A stretch of 45,774 nt of DNA. It comes from Alkalibacterium sp. Its GTDB lineage: Bacteria > Bacillota > Bacilli > Lactobacillales > Carnobacteriaceae_A. The translations under genes were made by a program, and so were the position numbers. Shown here piece after piece: positions 1-8,412 of this stretch. How positions within the stretch are numbered: the stretch's first letter is position 1; each line of letters begins with the position of its first letter. The stretch lies in assembly GCA_007692455.1 (NCBI GenBank), contig RECC01000054.1, forward strand, positions 1-45,774. Reading direction: 5' to 3'. The notes under the pieces are model-generated. The model did not search any database. It was not told where the DNA came from and saw only the letters and a program-made list of their open reading frames with translations.

Positions 1-48
1 TCGAATTATCTATCCGAATACAGAGTTTAATATTTAAGCAATATGTTG

Positions 49-78
49 ATGATAGAGAAAAAATCAGCTGATGTTCAA
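49..78 (-). promoter_or_regulatory. possible promoter reading out of the window
   Basis: On the minus strand a TTGAAC box (73-78) is followed after 18 bases by TATCAT (49-54), pointing toward position 1. It lies just beyond the terminator of the floA unit, so it would drive the next minus-strand gene outside the window. The assignment rests only on these two boxes. Confidence 0.3.
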
Positions 79-93
79 TAGCAATAAAAAGAA

Positions 94-150
94 GAAAAAA
101 CCGGCAGTGTAGAGTTGATTGATTCATTCAACTCTAACTGTCGGTTTTTT
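94..150 (-). terminator. bidirectional intrinsic terminator after the floA unit
   Basis: A long hairpin with arms AAAAAACCGGCAGT/ACTGTCGGTTTTTT and an inner TAGAGTTGA/TCAACTCTA stem ends in T-runs on both strands. It starts directly after the stop codon of the minus-strand gene ending at 151, so it closes that operon and could also stop plus-strand transcripts entering from the left. Confidence 0.85.
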
Positions 151-585
151 CTATCGTTCATCAGACTCTCTCATGGATAGAGGTTTATCTAATATTTCCT
201 TGTATATGATCGCTTCTTTTAATTTAGATTTATTAAAAGTGACTGCGGGTGTTCGATTTTTCTTTTTTTGAACTGAGGAAGACAAGTTTACGACTCCTTT
301 TAAGGGAGAATCGCTTTTTTTGTTTCGGTCATACCGTTGGTATCGCTCCCGCTTTTCACGCTGAGTACGTGTTGGACGATTTGTCTGCTCAGATTTTTTC
401 TGCGCATTGCGCTTTACTTCTTCGTTCTCTATATTCTGAGGAGGATAAATCTCAACTGAGTCACCGCCTTGACCGCTTTTTGAGTGTGGAGGCTTTTTCT
501 GGTTCTTAGTGAATAAGCCAGCAATACTCGTCACAATCAAGAAGAATATGAAAAGCTGTATGATGAATGAGAAATAAAAATTCAT
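151..585 (-). CDS. small membrane-anchored basic protein downstream of floA
   Basis: I do not recognise this 144-residue protein. Residues about 4-24 are one strongly hydrophobic helix, which fits a membrane anchor or uncleaved signal. The rest is a polar, Lys/Arg/Ser/Asn-rich, probably disordered segment, and residues about 118-140 look like a short amphipathic helix. It starts 5 bases after the floA stop and is followed at once by the operon terminator, so it is co-transcribed with nfeD and floA. A membrane-microdomain partner of FloA is a reasonable guess, but it comes from position only. Bacillus has a different small gene (yqfB) at the equivalent place. The ribosome-binding site is weak, suggesting translational coupling to floA. 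Confidence 0.7.
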   Translation of the reverse strand: MNFYFSFIIQLFIFFLIVTSIAGLFTKNQKKPPHSKSGQGGDSVEIYPPQNIENEEVKRNAQKKSEQTNRPTRTQREKRERYQRYDRNKKSDSPLKGVVNLSSSVQKKKNRTPAVTFNKSKLKEAIIYKEILDKPLSMRESDER

Positions 586-590
586 TTATA

Positions 591-1577
591 TCACTCTTCT
601 TCGTTTGACTGGCCAGAGATAGATGCTCTCATGTCTGTGTCAGCATTGATGTTTTTCATTTTATAGTTATCCATTACACCAATATTTCCACTTCTTAAGG
701 CTTCTGCCATAGCAAGTGGTACTTCAGCTTCGGCTTCAACCACTCGGGCACGCATTTTCTGAGTTTCTGCACGCATTTCCTGTTCTTGTGCAATCGCCAT
801 CGAACGGCGTTCTTCTGCTTTAGCCTGAGCGATATTTTTGTCAGCTTCGGCTTGTTCTGTCTGAAGTTTAGCTCCGATGTTACGGCCGACATCAACATCC
901 GCAATATCAATGGATAGGATTTCGAAAGCCGTGCCTGAATCTAAGCCTTTACCTAATACTGTTTTAGAAATCATGTCAGGATTTTCAAGCACATCCGAGT
1001 GTTTGTCAGCAGAACCGACAGTTGTAACCACACCTTCACCAACTCGAGCGATAATGGTATCTTCACCGGCACCACCAACTAAACGTTCAATATTTGCTCG
1101 AACAGTAACTTTAGCCTTGGCAATGATTTCGATTCCGTCTTTAGCGACAGCTGCTATATCCGGAGTGACTATTACTATGGGATTAACAGACATCTGAACG
1201 GCTTCGAATACATTTCTACCGGCCAGATCAATTGCGGCTGCTTTTTCAAATTCAAGATCAATCTCAGCTCTGTGGGATGCAATCAATGCATCAATGACTA
1301 AGTTGACATTACCACCAGCGAGAAAATGAGCTTCCAGTTCGTTCGTACTTAGATTCAATCCTGCTTTGGTGGCTTTAATTAAGGGGCGGATAATAGCGTG
1401 AGGACTGACTTGTCTCAGCCTCATTCCGACTAGTGTTCCAATACCTACTTTAACGCCTGAAAAGTAAGCTGTTATCCATAATCCAACGGGTACAAAACGA
1501 AGGAACAAACTTAAAAATATCAGTATGATAACAGCGGTGACTATAATGCCTGCGAATCCATTACCTATAAAGTCCAT
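591..1577 (-). CDS. floA: flotillin-like protein FloA (YqfA family)
   Basis: FloA is a membrane scaffold that organises functional membrane microdomains. The 328-residue product has an N-terminal hydrophobic hairpin segment (about 5-45), an SPFH-like central region with the family stretches [26 protein letters not shown] and [18 protein letters not shown], and a C-terminal Ala/Glu-rich coiled coil with [16 protein letters not shown]. It is nearly collinear with Bacillus FloA (331 aa). I chose the ATG at 1577 because AGGAG lies about 7 bases upstream of it; an ATG two codons earlier touches that site. NfeD lies immediately upstream, the usual pairing. The C-terminus ends in the acidic run NEEE. 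Confidence 0.96.
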   Translation of the reverse strand: MDFIGNGFAGIIVTAVIILIFLSLFLRFVPVGLWITAYFSGVKVGIGTLVGMRLRQVSPHAIIRPLIKATKAGLNLSTNELEAHFLAGGNVNLVIDALIASHRAEIDLEFEKAAAIDLAGRNVFEAVQMSVNPIVIVTPDIAAVAKDGIEIIAKAKVTVRANIERLVGGAGEDTIIARVGEGVVTTVGSADKHSDVLENPDMISKTVLGKGLDSGTAFEILSIDIADVDVGRNIGAKLQTEQAEADKNIAQAKAEERRSMAIAQEQEMRAETQKMRARVVEAEAEVPLAMAEALRSGNIGVMDNYKMKNINADTDMRASISGQSNEEE

Positions 1578-1587
1578 GGTCATTCTC

Positions 1588-2199
1588 CTATCTATTTTTT
1601 CTTACAGTTATTTTAGTGCCTTTAACTCTATCTACAATTACATCTGAATCTCTGGAAATATGCCCATCTATACTTAATACATCATAGACAGTGGGATCGT
1701 CTCCAAAGACAACCTTACCGGAAGGACGTAAAGGGGTAAGGGTAGTACCTTTCAACCCTTCATTGATAACGGGCTTTTCTTTTCTCTCCTGCTCTGTTGA
1801 AGATGTCCCAGGTAAATTAGTCTGTAGGACCAGCTTATTGACATTTGCCAATGAGTAGCCATTCTTAACTAGATAAAAAACAACCCCGGACGTTATAACT
1901 ACCGATAAACTGAGATCTCTAACGGTCTGTCCGATATCGCCAATAGTAAGATACAGTCCTGAGATGAGCAGAATCATACCGATAACACCTGCTACTCCGA
2001 ATTCGGGAATGAAAATCTCGAATACAATCAGAAGTAAACCTGCAGTGAACAATATAACGGGTAACCATGTTTCAAGACCAGAAAATCTAAAGTAAAAAGC
2101 TAAACTGATTAATGTCAGACCTGTGCCACTTTTAACGAATGGAGTCAAAATGGCCAATGCAACACCGATGAATCCTAAACCAAGTAATAAACCTTCCAT
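1588..2199 (-). CDS. nfeD: short NfeD-family membrane protein
   Basis: This 203-residue protein has four or five hydrophobic segments in residues 1-115, then a linker and a C-terminal NfeD OB-fold (about 145-203) with [23 protein letters not shown] and [11 protein letters not shown]. Bacillus YqeZ, the partner of FloA, is about twice as long because it carries an N-terminal ClpP-class protease domain. That domain is absent here, so this is the short, protease-less NfeD class. A good AGGAGG site precedes the ATG. The gene heads the minus-strand operon nfeD-floA-orf151, with a 10-base gap to floA. A role in assembling flotillin domains is known for the family and inferred here. Confidence 0.92.
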   Translation of the reverse strand: MEGLLLGLGFIGVALAILTPFVKSGTGLTLISLAFYFRFSGLETWLPVILFTAGLLLIVFEIFIPEFGVAGVIGMILLISGLYLTIGDIGQTVRDLSLSVVITSGVVFYLVKNGYSLANVNKLVLQTNLPGTSSTEQERKEKPVINEGLKGTTLTPLRPSGKVVFGDDPTVYDVLSIDGHISRDSDVIVDRVKGTKITVRKNR

Positions 2200-2247
2200 T
2201 TTTGTAAGCCTCCTTCCTGACAGAATAGGTTACCTGTTAGTACCATT

Positions 2248-2276
2248 ATCATACCATTTTAAGGTTCTTATGTCAT
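2248..2276 (-). promoter_or_regulatory. promoter of nfeD-floA
   Basis: On the minus strand ATGACA (2271-2276) is followed after 17 bases by TATGAT (2248-2253), which is preceded by TGG and therefore has an extended -10 element. It lies about 50 bases upstream of the nfeD start and faces away from the glg promoter. Confidence 0.7.
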
Positions 2277-2341
2277 CGGTCGCAAGTAGGAGAGGAATAT
2301 TAAAAAAATCTCATAGTTCACATTTACACAAAAGTTAAAAT

Positions 2342-2370
2342 TTGGTAAACTAACTTAACTAAGGTACAAT
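2342..2370 (+). promoter_or_regulatory. promoter of the glgBCDA operon
   Basis: TTGGTA (2342-2347), a 17-base spacer and TACAAT (2365-2370) form a good vegetative promoter. The predicted leader before glgB is about 75 bases. I saw no clear catabolite-response (cre) palindrome around it. Confidence 0.65.
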
Positions 2371-2450
2371 ATTAGTAGCATCACTATTTGTTTTAATACA
2401 GTTTGAAATATTAAAATCAGTTTATAGTTAAATTAAAATGGGGGATAAAA

Positions 2451-4364
2451 ATGGATGACTGGAGAGGAAGTAAGGGAGTGGAAAAAGAACTTCTAGAAGC
2501 TTGTTACTTATTTAACGAAGGAACGCAGTTCGACAGTTATTACACAATGGGTTGTGTAAAGGCTGATGAAGGATTTCGTTTCAGTGTTTGGGCACCTAAT
2601 GCTCAGGCAGTGTACTTAGTCGGGGAATTTAATAACTGGGCAGAATATGATGAGATGCAGGAAATTCAACATTCTGGCATTTATACACTAGTCATGCCCG
2701 ATGCACAAGAAGGACAGACATATAAATATAAAGTAATCCAGGCAAATGGTAATGTGGCATATAAAATTGATCCTTATGCCTATGAATTTGAAGTTCGACC
2801 GAAAGATGCCTCTGTGGTAAAAGCTTTACCGAAAAAGCAGTGGAAAGATGGCCTTTGGATGGCGAACCGTAAGCGTCTAGAAATATATAGTCGACCCTTG
2901 AACATCTATGAAATGCACTTAAGTTCCTGGAAGCAGCATGCCGATGGAACGTGGTATACAATCAAGGAACTTCAGGAAGAGCTGATTCCGCATGTGAAAG
3001 AATTGGGTTATACACATATTGAATTTATGCCTTTAATGGAACATCCTCTGGACATGAGCTGGGGATATCAGACGACCGGCTTCTTTGGATTATCATCAAA
3101 GTACGGTACGATGGAAGATTTCCAGGATTTCGTCGAAGCAGCTCACCAGGCCAATCTTGGTGTGTTGGTTGACTGGGTACCCGGTCACTTTAATAGAAAT
3201 GATTATGGTCTCGCTTACTTTGACGGCACACCTCAGTTTGAGTATGAAGATGCTAATCGGGCAAACAACAACAGATGGGGTACATTGAATTTTGACATAG
3301 GGAAAAATCAAGTGAGAAGTTACCTGATATCTAATGCATTGTTTTGGATTGAACAGTTTCATCTTGACGGGTTAAGAGTAGATGCCGTCAGTAACATGCT
3401 TTATTTAGATTATGATCTGGGCGACTGGACACCAAACAGTGAAGGAACAAATGTTAATTTGGAAGGGGTGGAGTTTCTACAGCTTTTAAACAAGAAAATT
3501 TTTGAACGCTATCCAGATGTATTAATGATGGCAGAAGAAAGCACAGCTTGGGAAAAAGTAACTCATCCGGTTCACGAAGGCGGGCTGGGATTCAATTATA
3601 AATGGAATATGGGATGGATGAACGATACCCTGAAATTCTTTGAAATGGATCCTCTATACCGTAAAGATCACTTTAATTTAATTACTTTTTCATTTATGTA
3701 TACCTTTAACGAAAATTTTGTTTTGCCTTTCTCTCATGATGAAGTTGTCCATGGGAAAAAATCCATGATGCACAAAATGTTCGGTGACCGATACAACCAG
3801 TTTGCCGGACTGCGAACCATTGAAACCTACCGCATGATGCATCCCGGGAAGAAATTGCAGTTTATGGGAGCGGAATACGGTCAGTTTCTTGAGTGGCGCT
3901 ATGACGAAGGGCTTGACTGGGCTAATTTGAATGATCAAATGAACCAGAACCATCTCACATTCACCAAAAAGTTGAACGCTTTTTATAAAGAGCATCGCGC
4001 ACTGTGGGAACAGGATCATTCACCGGAAGGCCTGACCATTTTGAGTGCAGAAAACGCAGAAGAAAGCGTACTCTACTTTATGAGAAATGGAAAAAATCCG
4101 AGAGACTTTCTAATAGTCTTATGTAACTTTGTGCCAGTGGAAAGACAGGGAGTTAAAGTAGGAGTCCCATACAAAGGTCAGTATGAAGAAGTCTGGAATA
4201 CAGAATGGCAGTCACTTGGAGGCACCTGGTCTGAATCTCAAGGGGTCATAAAATCGACTCCTGAGCATCTGCATAATCAGGAACATGCAATTGAAGTGAT
4301 TCTTCCAGCATTGAGTATAACGGTCTTTAAACCAAAAAGAGTTTATGGTGTTCCAAAAAAATAA
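2451..4364 (+). CDS. glgB: 1,4-alpha-glucan branching enzyme GlgB
   Basis: GlgB creates alpha-1,6 branches in glycogen. The 637-residue protein has an N-terminal CBM48 module (about 35-125, with FRFSVWAPNAQAVYLVGEFN), a GH13 barrel (about 150-530) and an all-beta C-terminal domain. The four GH13 regions are visible: DWVPGHF near 241-247, GLRVDAV with nucleophile D311, MMAEEST with acid/base E362, and FSHDEVVHG with D430. Length is normal for the family. The start ATG is preceded by a G-rich but imperfect ribosome site, ATGGGGGAT. It is the first gene of glgB-glgC-glgD-glgA, with a 76-base gap to glgC. Confidence 0.97.
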   Translation: MDDWRGSKGVEKELLEACYLFNEGTQFDSYYTMGCVKADEGFRFSVWAPNAQAVYLVGEFNNWAEYDEMQEIQHSGIYTLVMPDAQEGQTYKYKVIQANGNVAYKIDPYAYEFEVRPKDASVVKALPKKQWKDGLWMANRKRLEIYSRPLNIYEMHLSSWKQHADGTWYTIKELQEELIPHVKELGYTHIEFMPLMEHPLDMSWGYQTTGFFGLSSKYGTMEDFQDFVEAAHQANLGVLVDWVPGHFNRNDYGLAYFDGTPQFEYEDANRANNNRWGTLNFDIGKNQVRSYLISNALFWIEQFHLDGLRVDAVSNMLYLDYDLGDWTPNSEGTNVNLEGVEFLQLLNKKIFERYPDVLMMAEESTAWEKVTHPVHEGGLGFNYKWNMGWMNDTLKFFEMDPLYRKDHFNLITFSFMYTFNENFVLPFSHDEVVHGKKSMMHKMFGDRYNQFAGLRTIETYRMMHPGKKLQFMGAEYGQFLEWRYDEGLDWANLNDQMNQNHLTFTKKLNAFYKEHRALWEQDHSPEGLTILSAENAEESVLYFMRNGKNPRDFLIVLCNFVPVERQGVKVGVPYKGQYEEVWNTEWQSLGGTWSESQGVIKSTPEHLHNQEHAIEVILPALSITVFKPKRVYGVPKK

Positions 4365-4402
4365 AGGAATAAACTTTTAATACGGCACTAAAAATTGTTT
4401 TT

Positions 4403-4440
4403 AAGGAGGGAAGGAAGGTCTTAGGATACTTCCGAATTAA
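4403..4440 (+). promoter_or_regulatory. unusual ribosome-binding region of glgC
   Basis: The only strong Shine-Dalgarno match, AAGGAGGG (4403-4410), lies 30 bases before the glgC ATG, too far for normal use. An in-frame TAA ends directly before the ATG, so no earlier start exists. GGAAG (4413-4417) can pair with CTTCC (4429-4433); folding this hairpin would bring the site within about 10 bases of the ATG. A weak AGGA at 4423-4426 is the alternative. Confidence 0.45.
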
Positions 4441-5586
4441 ATGAAAACAGAAACAGTGGCAATGATTTTAGCTGGGGGACAAGGGTCTCGTTTAGGCAAG
4501 TTAACCAAACAGATTGCCAAACCAGCTGTTCCTTTTGGTGGTAATTATAGAATTATAGATTTTGCAATATCGAATTGTGCCAATTCAGGTATAAAAAATG
4601 TTGGTGTCGTCACGCAGTATCAGCCGCTCGTACTTAACAGTCATGTGGGAAACGGTTCAAGCTGGGGACTCAACAGACACAATGGCGGAGCAACCATTCT
4701 TCAACCGTATTCCAGTGTGGATGGTGAAAAATTCTTTAAAGGAACGGCCCACGCTATTTACCAGAATATTGACTACATTGATCAAAAAGATCCTGAGTAT
4801 GTTGTCGTTCTATCAGGTGATCATATTTACAAAATGGATTATGAGAAAATGCTGGAATATCACAAACGCAAAGATGCTAATTTAACGGTAGGTGTCATGC
4901 CTGTGCCGTGGGAGGATACTTCCCGCTTTGGAGTAATGAATACGGATAAGACTGATCGCATCATTGAGTTTCAGGAAAAACCTGAACATGCAAAGTCCAA
5001 TTTAGCTTCTATGGGGATTTATATCTTCAACTGGGCAAGGCTGAAACAGTATTTAGTCGATAATCAATCTAAAAACCGTCAAATGGAAGATTTTGGTCAT
5101 CATGTTATTCCGGCTTACCTGCGTAACAGTGAAGCGGTCTACGCCTACCAATTTGAGGGGTACTGGAAAGATGTCGGTACAATTGAAAGTTTGTGGAGTG
5201 CCAATATGGAATTTCTTGATCCCGACCATGAACTGAACATTCGTGACCGCGATTGGCGCGTATACAGTCGCAATCCTAATACGACACCACAGTTTCTGAC
5301 AGCTTCAGCCAGAGTGACAGACTCTATGATAACAGATGGCTGTTATATAGCTGGTGAAGTAACTCATTCGATTTTATCCCATAATGTCAAGGTAGGGAAA
5401 AATTCAGTCATCAAGGATTCCTTTGTTATGCCTAACGCTGTTATTGGTGAGAATGTGACCATTGATAAAGCCATCATCGGAGAAGGCGCTCATATTTATG
5501 ATGGAGCAGAAGTAGTTGGAATCGAAGAAGACATTGCTGTAGTAGGTTATGGAGAAGAAGTAGGAGGTTATTCAGATGAGAAGTAA
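4441..5586 (+). CDS. glgC: glucose-1-phosphate adenylyltransferase, catalytic subunit GlgC
   Basis: GlgC makes ADP-glucose from ATP and glucose-1-phosphate, the committed step of glycogen synthesis. The 381-residue protein carries the nucleotide-binding signature [14 protein letters not shown] (8-21) followed by [16 protein letters not shown], the metal/substrate region [12 protein letters not shown], the sugar-site motif FQEKPEHA, and a C-terminal left-handed beta-helix with hexapeptide-like repeats (about 290-370). These motifs are intact, unlike in the next gene. Its last 11 bases overlap glgD, implying translational coupling and a GlgC-GlgD complex. The start is fixed by an in-frame stop directly upstream. 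Confidence 0.96.
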   Translation: MKTETVAMILAGGQGSRLGKLTKQIAKPAVPFGGNYRIIDFAISNCANSGIKNVGVVTQYQPLVLNSHVGNGSSWGLNRHNGGATILQPYSSVDGEKFFKGTAHAIYQNIDYIDQKDPEYVVVLSGDHIYKMDYEKMLEYHKRKDANLTVGVMPVPWEDTSRFGVMNTDKTDRIIEFQEKPEHAKSNLASMGIYIFNWARLKQYLVDNQSKNRQMEDFGHHVIPAYLRNSEAVYAYQFEGYWKDVGTIESLWSANMEFLDPDHELNIRDRDWRVYSRNPNTTPQFLTASARVTDSMITDGCYIAGEVTHSILSHNVKVGKNSVIKDSFVMPNAVIGENVTIDKAIIGEGAHIYDGAEVVGIEEDIAVVGYGEEVGGYSDEK

Positions 5587-6748
5587 AATAGTACCGATTT
5601 TAAATTTGTTGGAAGATTACGAAAAGCTAAAACCCTTAACTGACAGAAGACCGGTTGCTTCCCTTCCGTTTGCCTGTCGTTATCGTCTGATTGATTTTCC
5701 ATTTTCCAGCCTTTATAATGCCGAATCCGAATCGGCTGCACTGTTCATATCTGGATCAGGTCACTCACTTTACGACCATATCCGTTCAGGCAGCACCTGG
5801 GGGCTGGATTCTTCTGCAGGTGGCGGAGTGTTTACGCACTCACAGCTTGAAAAAAAATCAGCTACCGGAACAGATTCTAAGCATGGTAAGTTTTACTATG
5901 ATGACTACTATAAATATGTGACCCGTTCTAGAGCTGAGTACGTAGCCATAATGGGATCAAGCCTTCTTTCAAATATAAACTTAAACTCACTCCTTCATTT
6001 TCATGAAGATAAAGACGGTGAAGTAACTATAGTCTATAAAAAAATCAGACGGGATGATCTTATCGCTGATTCAAAATTATCAGCTCTTCAAATCGACAAT
6101 GAAGATTCCAGCAAGGTAGAAGGCGTTAACCACATTTCTGACTTAAACGGAGATGAACATATTTATCTGAACATGGAAACAATGCTGTTAAACAAGAAAA
6201 CATTTCTCGATTTTCTGTTTAAGGCAAAAAATGAAGATCTTTCTGTTAATGTGGCGAACTTTATATCATTCACTATAGAGGAAGGGTGTACGGTATACGG
6301 CTATGAGTATACGGGATACCTTAAAGCTATTGAAGACATTAAAAGTTACTATGATGCGAATATGGATATGTTGGACGAAGACAACTTCAATGCGCTATTT
6401 TACAGAGCGGATCCTGTTAGAACGCGTGCGAAAAATTCAGCACCTACTTACTATGGTAGTACAGCTGTAATCGAAAATGCCCAATTTGCGAATGATTGTG
6501 AAGTATATGGGACAGTCAAGCATTCTATAGTATTCCGAAAAGTGAATATAGCTGAAGGTGCACATATAGAAAATTCAATTATCATGCAGGATTCTAGCAT
6601 CGAAGAAGGTGCCGTTTTAAAAAATGTCATTCTGGACAAGCATGTCTATGTCAAGAATGGAGCTCGTTTGGAAGGGACACCAGAAAACCCGCTAGTGATT
6701 GCAAAAAATAGCGTGGTGTATTCCAATGGAGAGATTGAAGAAGGGTGA
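5576..6748 (+). CDS. glgD: GlgD, regulatory paralogue of glucose-1-phosphate adenylyltransferase
   Basis: GlgD is the non-catalytic or weakly active partner that raises GlgC activity in Firmicutes. The 390-residue protein keeps the overall GlgC fold, with [20 protein letters not shown] near the N-terminus and a C-terminal beta-helix (about 290-385). It lacks the GGxGxRL triphosphate loop; [15 protein letters not shown] stands in its place. The catalytic GDHIY region of GlgC is also replaced, by [10 protein letters not shown]. The start is within the glgC 3' end, with GGAGGT seven bases upstream of the ATG. It ends 8 bases before the glgA start. Identity is secure from the missing loop and the order B-C-D-A. 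Confidence 0.94.
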   Translation: MRSKIVPILNLLEDYEKLKPLTDRRPVASLPFACRYRLIDFPFSSLYNAESESAALFISGSGHSLYDHIRSGSTWGLDSSAGGGVFTHSQLEKKSATGTDSKHGKFYYDDYYKYVTRSRAEYVAIMGSSLLSNINLNSLLHFHEDKDGEVTIVYKKIRRDDLIADSKLSALQIDNEDSSKVEGVNHISDLNGDEHIYLNMETMLLNKKTFLDFLFKAKNEDLSVNVANFISFTIEEGCTVYGYEYTGYLKAIEDIKSYYDANMDMLDEDNFNALFYRADPVRTRAKNSAPTYYGSTAVIENAQFANDCEVYGTVKHSIVFRKVNIAEGAHIENSIIMQDSSIEEGAVLKNVILDKHVYVKNGARLEGTPENPLVIAKNSVVYSNGEIEEG

Positions 6749-6756
6749 GGGATAAT

Positions 6757-8196
6757 ATGAAGATGCTTTTTGCGGCATCAGAATGCGCGCCATTCTTCAA
6801 AACTGGTGGCCTAGGAGATGTAATGGGGGCACTGCCTAAAGAACTGGCAAAAAGCGGAAATGATGTCCGAGTGGTTCTGCCATACTTTGTACAGAAGCTG
6901 AGCCGGGAAGTTCAGGATGAACTGGAAGACGTGACTTCTTTTACAGTAGAAGTAGGCTGGCGTAACCAGCATTGCGGTATTAAACAGTTAAAACGAGACG
7001 GCGTCATCTATTATTTCGTAGATAATCTCTTCTATTTTGATAGAGAAAATCTTTATGATTATGGCGACGATGGTGAACGGTTTGCCTTTTTCCAGCAGGC
7101 CGTCATTGAAATGCTGGAAACAATTGATTTTATTCCAGATATTCTTCATGTTAATGACTGGCAGACCGCGATGATCCCGGTACTGTTGAAGGACAAGTAT
7201 TCCTGGATTAATCCACTAAAAGACATTAAGACTGTTTTGACTATCCATAATATTTTATTCCAGGGAGTTTACGATCAGTATATCTTGTCTGATCTCTTTA
7301 ACATCGGATATGCCGCCTTTCATGATAGAGGACTGAAATACGGAGACAACGTCTGCTGGTTAAAAGGTGGGATATACTATGCAGACTTAGTCACTACAGT
7401 GAGTCCTACTTATGCGAATGAAATTCAGACATCTGAATTTGGTTATGGCCTGGATGGAGATTTACAAAATGTTCAGCATAAACTGGTAGGAATAGTGAAC
7501 GGTATTGACTATGATACCTATGATCCTGAAACAGACGAGACAATTACTGAACAGTTTTCAGCCGATGATTTATCGGGAAAAATCGATAACAAAAAAGCCC
7601 TGCAGAAACGAGTGGGGCTGCCTGTGGATGAAGATGTTGCGTTACTCGGCGTCGTGACCCGACTGGATGAGCAGAAAGGTGTTCAACTGATAGTTGAGGC
7701 CATGGAAGAACTGATGAAATATCGCCAGGTGCAGCTTGTGCTATTGGGAACAGGTAAACATTACTTTGAGGATGCGTTCAAGTATTTTACAGAAGCATAC
7801 CCGGAGAAGTGTAAAGCTATAATTGACTTTGACGGGGAACTCGCTCAGTGGATTTATGCGGGGGTAGATATTTTCCTCATGCCGTCACAGTTCGAACCGT
7901 GTGGCCTATCGCAACTCAATTCACTCAGGTATGGCACCGTTCCTTTAGTTCATGAAGTAGGCGGATTGGTTGATACCATTGAACCCTACAATAAATGGAC
8001 GGAAGAAGGCACGGGGTTCAGCTTCTACGACTTCAATGTTCATACGTTCCTGTCGACAATAGATGATGCGTTGATTACCTATTATGATTCTCCTGATAGT
8101 TTCAAGAAAATGCAGATTAGGGGAATGAAACAGGACAATAGCTGGGAAAAATCAGCTCAAGGTTACATGGATCAGTACCGCTATCTGATATATTGA
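6757..8196 (+). CDS. glgA: glycogen synthase GlgA
   Basis: GlgA transfers glucose from ADP-glucose to growing alpha-1,4-glucan chains. The 479-residue protein is a GT5 enzyme with two Rossmann-like lobes. The N-terminal ADP-binding KTGGLGDV lies near residues 16-23, with HVNDWQTA and TIHNILFQG in the first lobe. The second lobe contains VTRLDEQKGVQL and the conserved FEPCGLSQLNSLRYGT. I start it at the ATG at 6757, preceded at a good distance by GAGGGA, rather than at a GTG four codons earlier that overlaps the glgD stop. A strong terminator follows, so it is the last gene of the first glg unit. Confidence 0.95.
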   Translation: MKMLFAASECAPFFKTGGLGDVMGALPKELAKSGNDVRVVLPYFVQKLSREVQDELEDVTSFTVEVGWRNQHCGIKQLKRDGVIYYFVDNLFYFDRENLYDYGDDGERFAFFQQAVIEMLETIDFIPDILHVNDWQTAMIPVLLKDKYSWINPLKDIKTVLTIHNILFQGVYDQYILSDLFNIGYAAFHDRGLKYGDNVCWLKGGIYYADLVTTVSPTYANEIQTSEFGYGLDGDLQNVQHKLVGIVNGIDYDTYDPETDETITEQFSADDLSGKIDNKKALQKRVGLPVDEDVALLGVVTRLDEQKGVQLIVEAMEELMKYRQVQLVLLGTGKHYFEDAFKYFTEAYPEKCKAIIDFDGELAQWIYAGVDIFLMPSQFEPCGLSQLNSLRYGTVPLVHEVGGLVDTIEPYNKWTEEGTGFSFYDFNVHTFLSTIDDALITYYDSPDSFKKMQIRGMKQDNSWEKSAQGYMDQYRYLIY

Positions 8197-8204
8197 TTAC
8201 AAGG

Positions 8205-8244
8205 TCTCGAATGATTCTTTTGATAATCATTCGAGATTTTTGTG
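8205..8244 (+). terminator. intrinsic terminator after glgA
   Basis: A perfect 12-bp stem (TCTCGAATGATT/AATCATTCGAGA, 8-base loop) is followed by TTTTT. It separates glgBCDA from glgP. Confidence 0.9.
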
Positions 8245-8357
8245 GTTTTTATTTCTCTTTTTTTAACATATTGAATGGATAATAGATGTGATTTATTAGT
8301 ATGTTGCTTAATAATTAAACCGGATAAATAATAAAACTGAAGTTTTATAAAGTAAGC

Positions 8358-8386
8358 TTTTTTATCGGTATGCTTTACGGTATACT
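8358..8386 (+). promoter_or_regulatory. possible promoter of glgP
   Basis: TATACT (8381-8386) sits 27 bases before the glgP start. The sequence 17 bases upstream is only a T-run, a poor -35 box. A separate promoter is expected because a strong terminator precedes this gap; otherwise the 170 bases between terminator and glgP hold nothing I can name. Confidence 0.4.
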
Positions 8387-8412
8387 TTGTCATATCAACT
8401 GGAGGAATGTTT

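Noticed and set aside
6745-6756. GTG start for glgA overlapping the glgD stop
   Set aside because: The ATG four codons later has GAGGGA at the proper distance and begins at the conserved MKMLFAASE family start.
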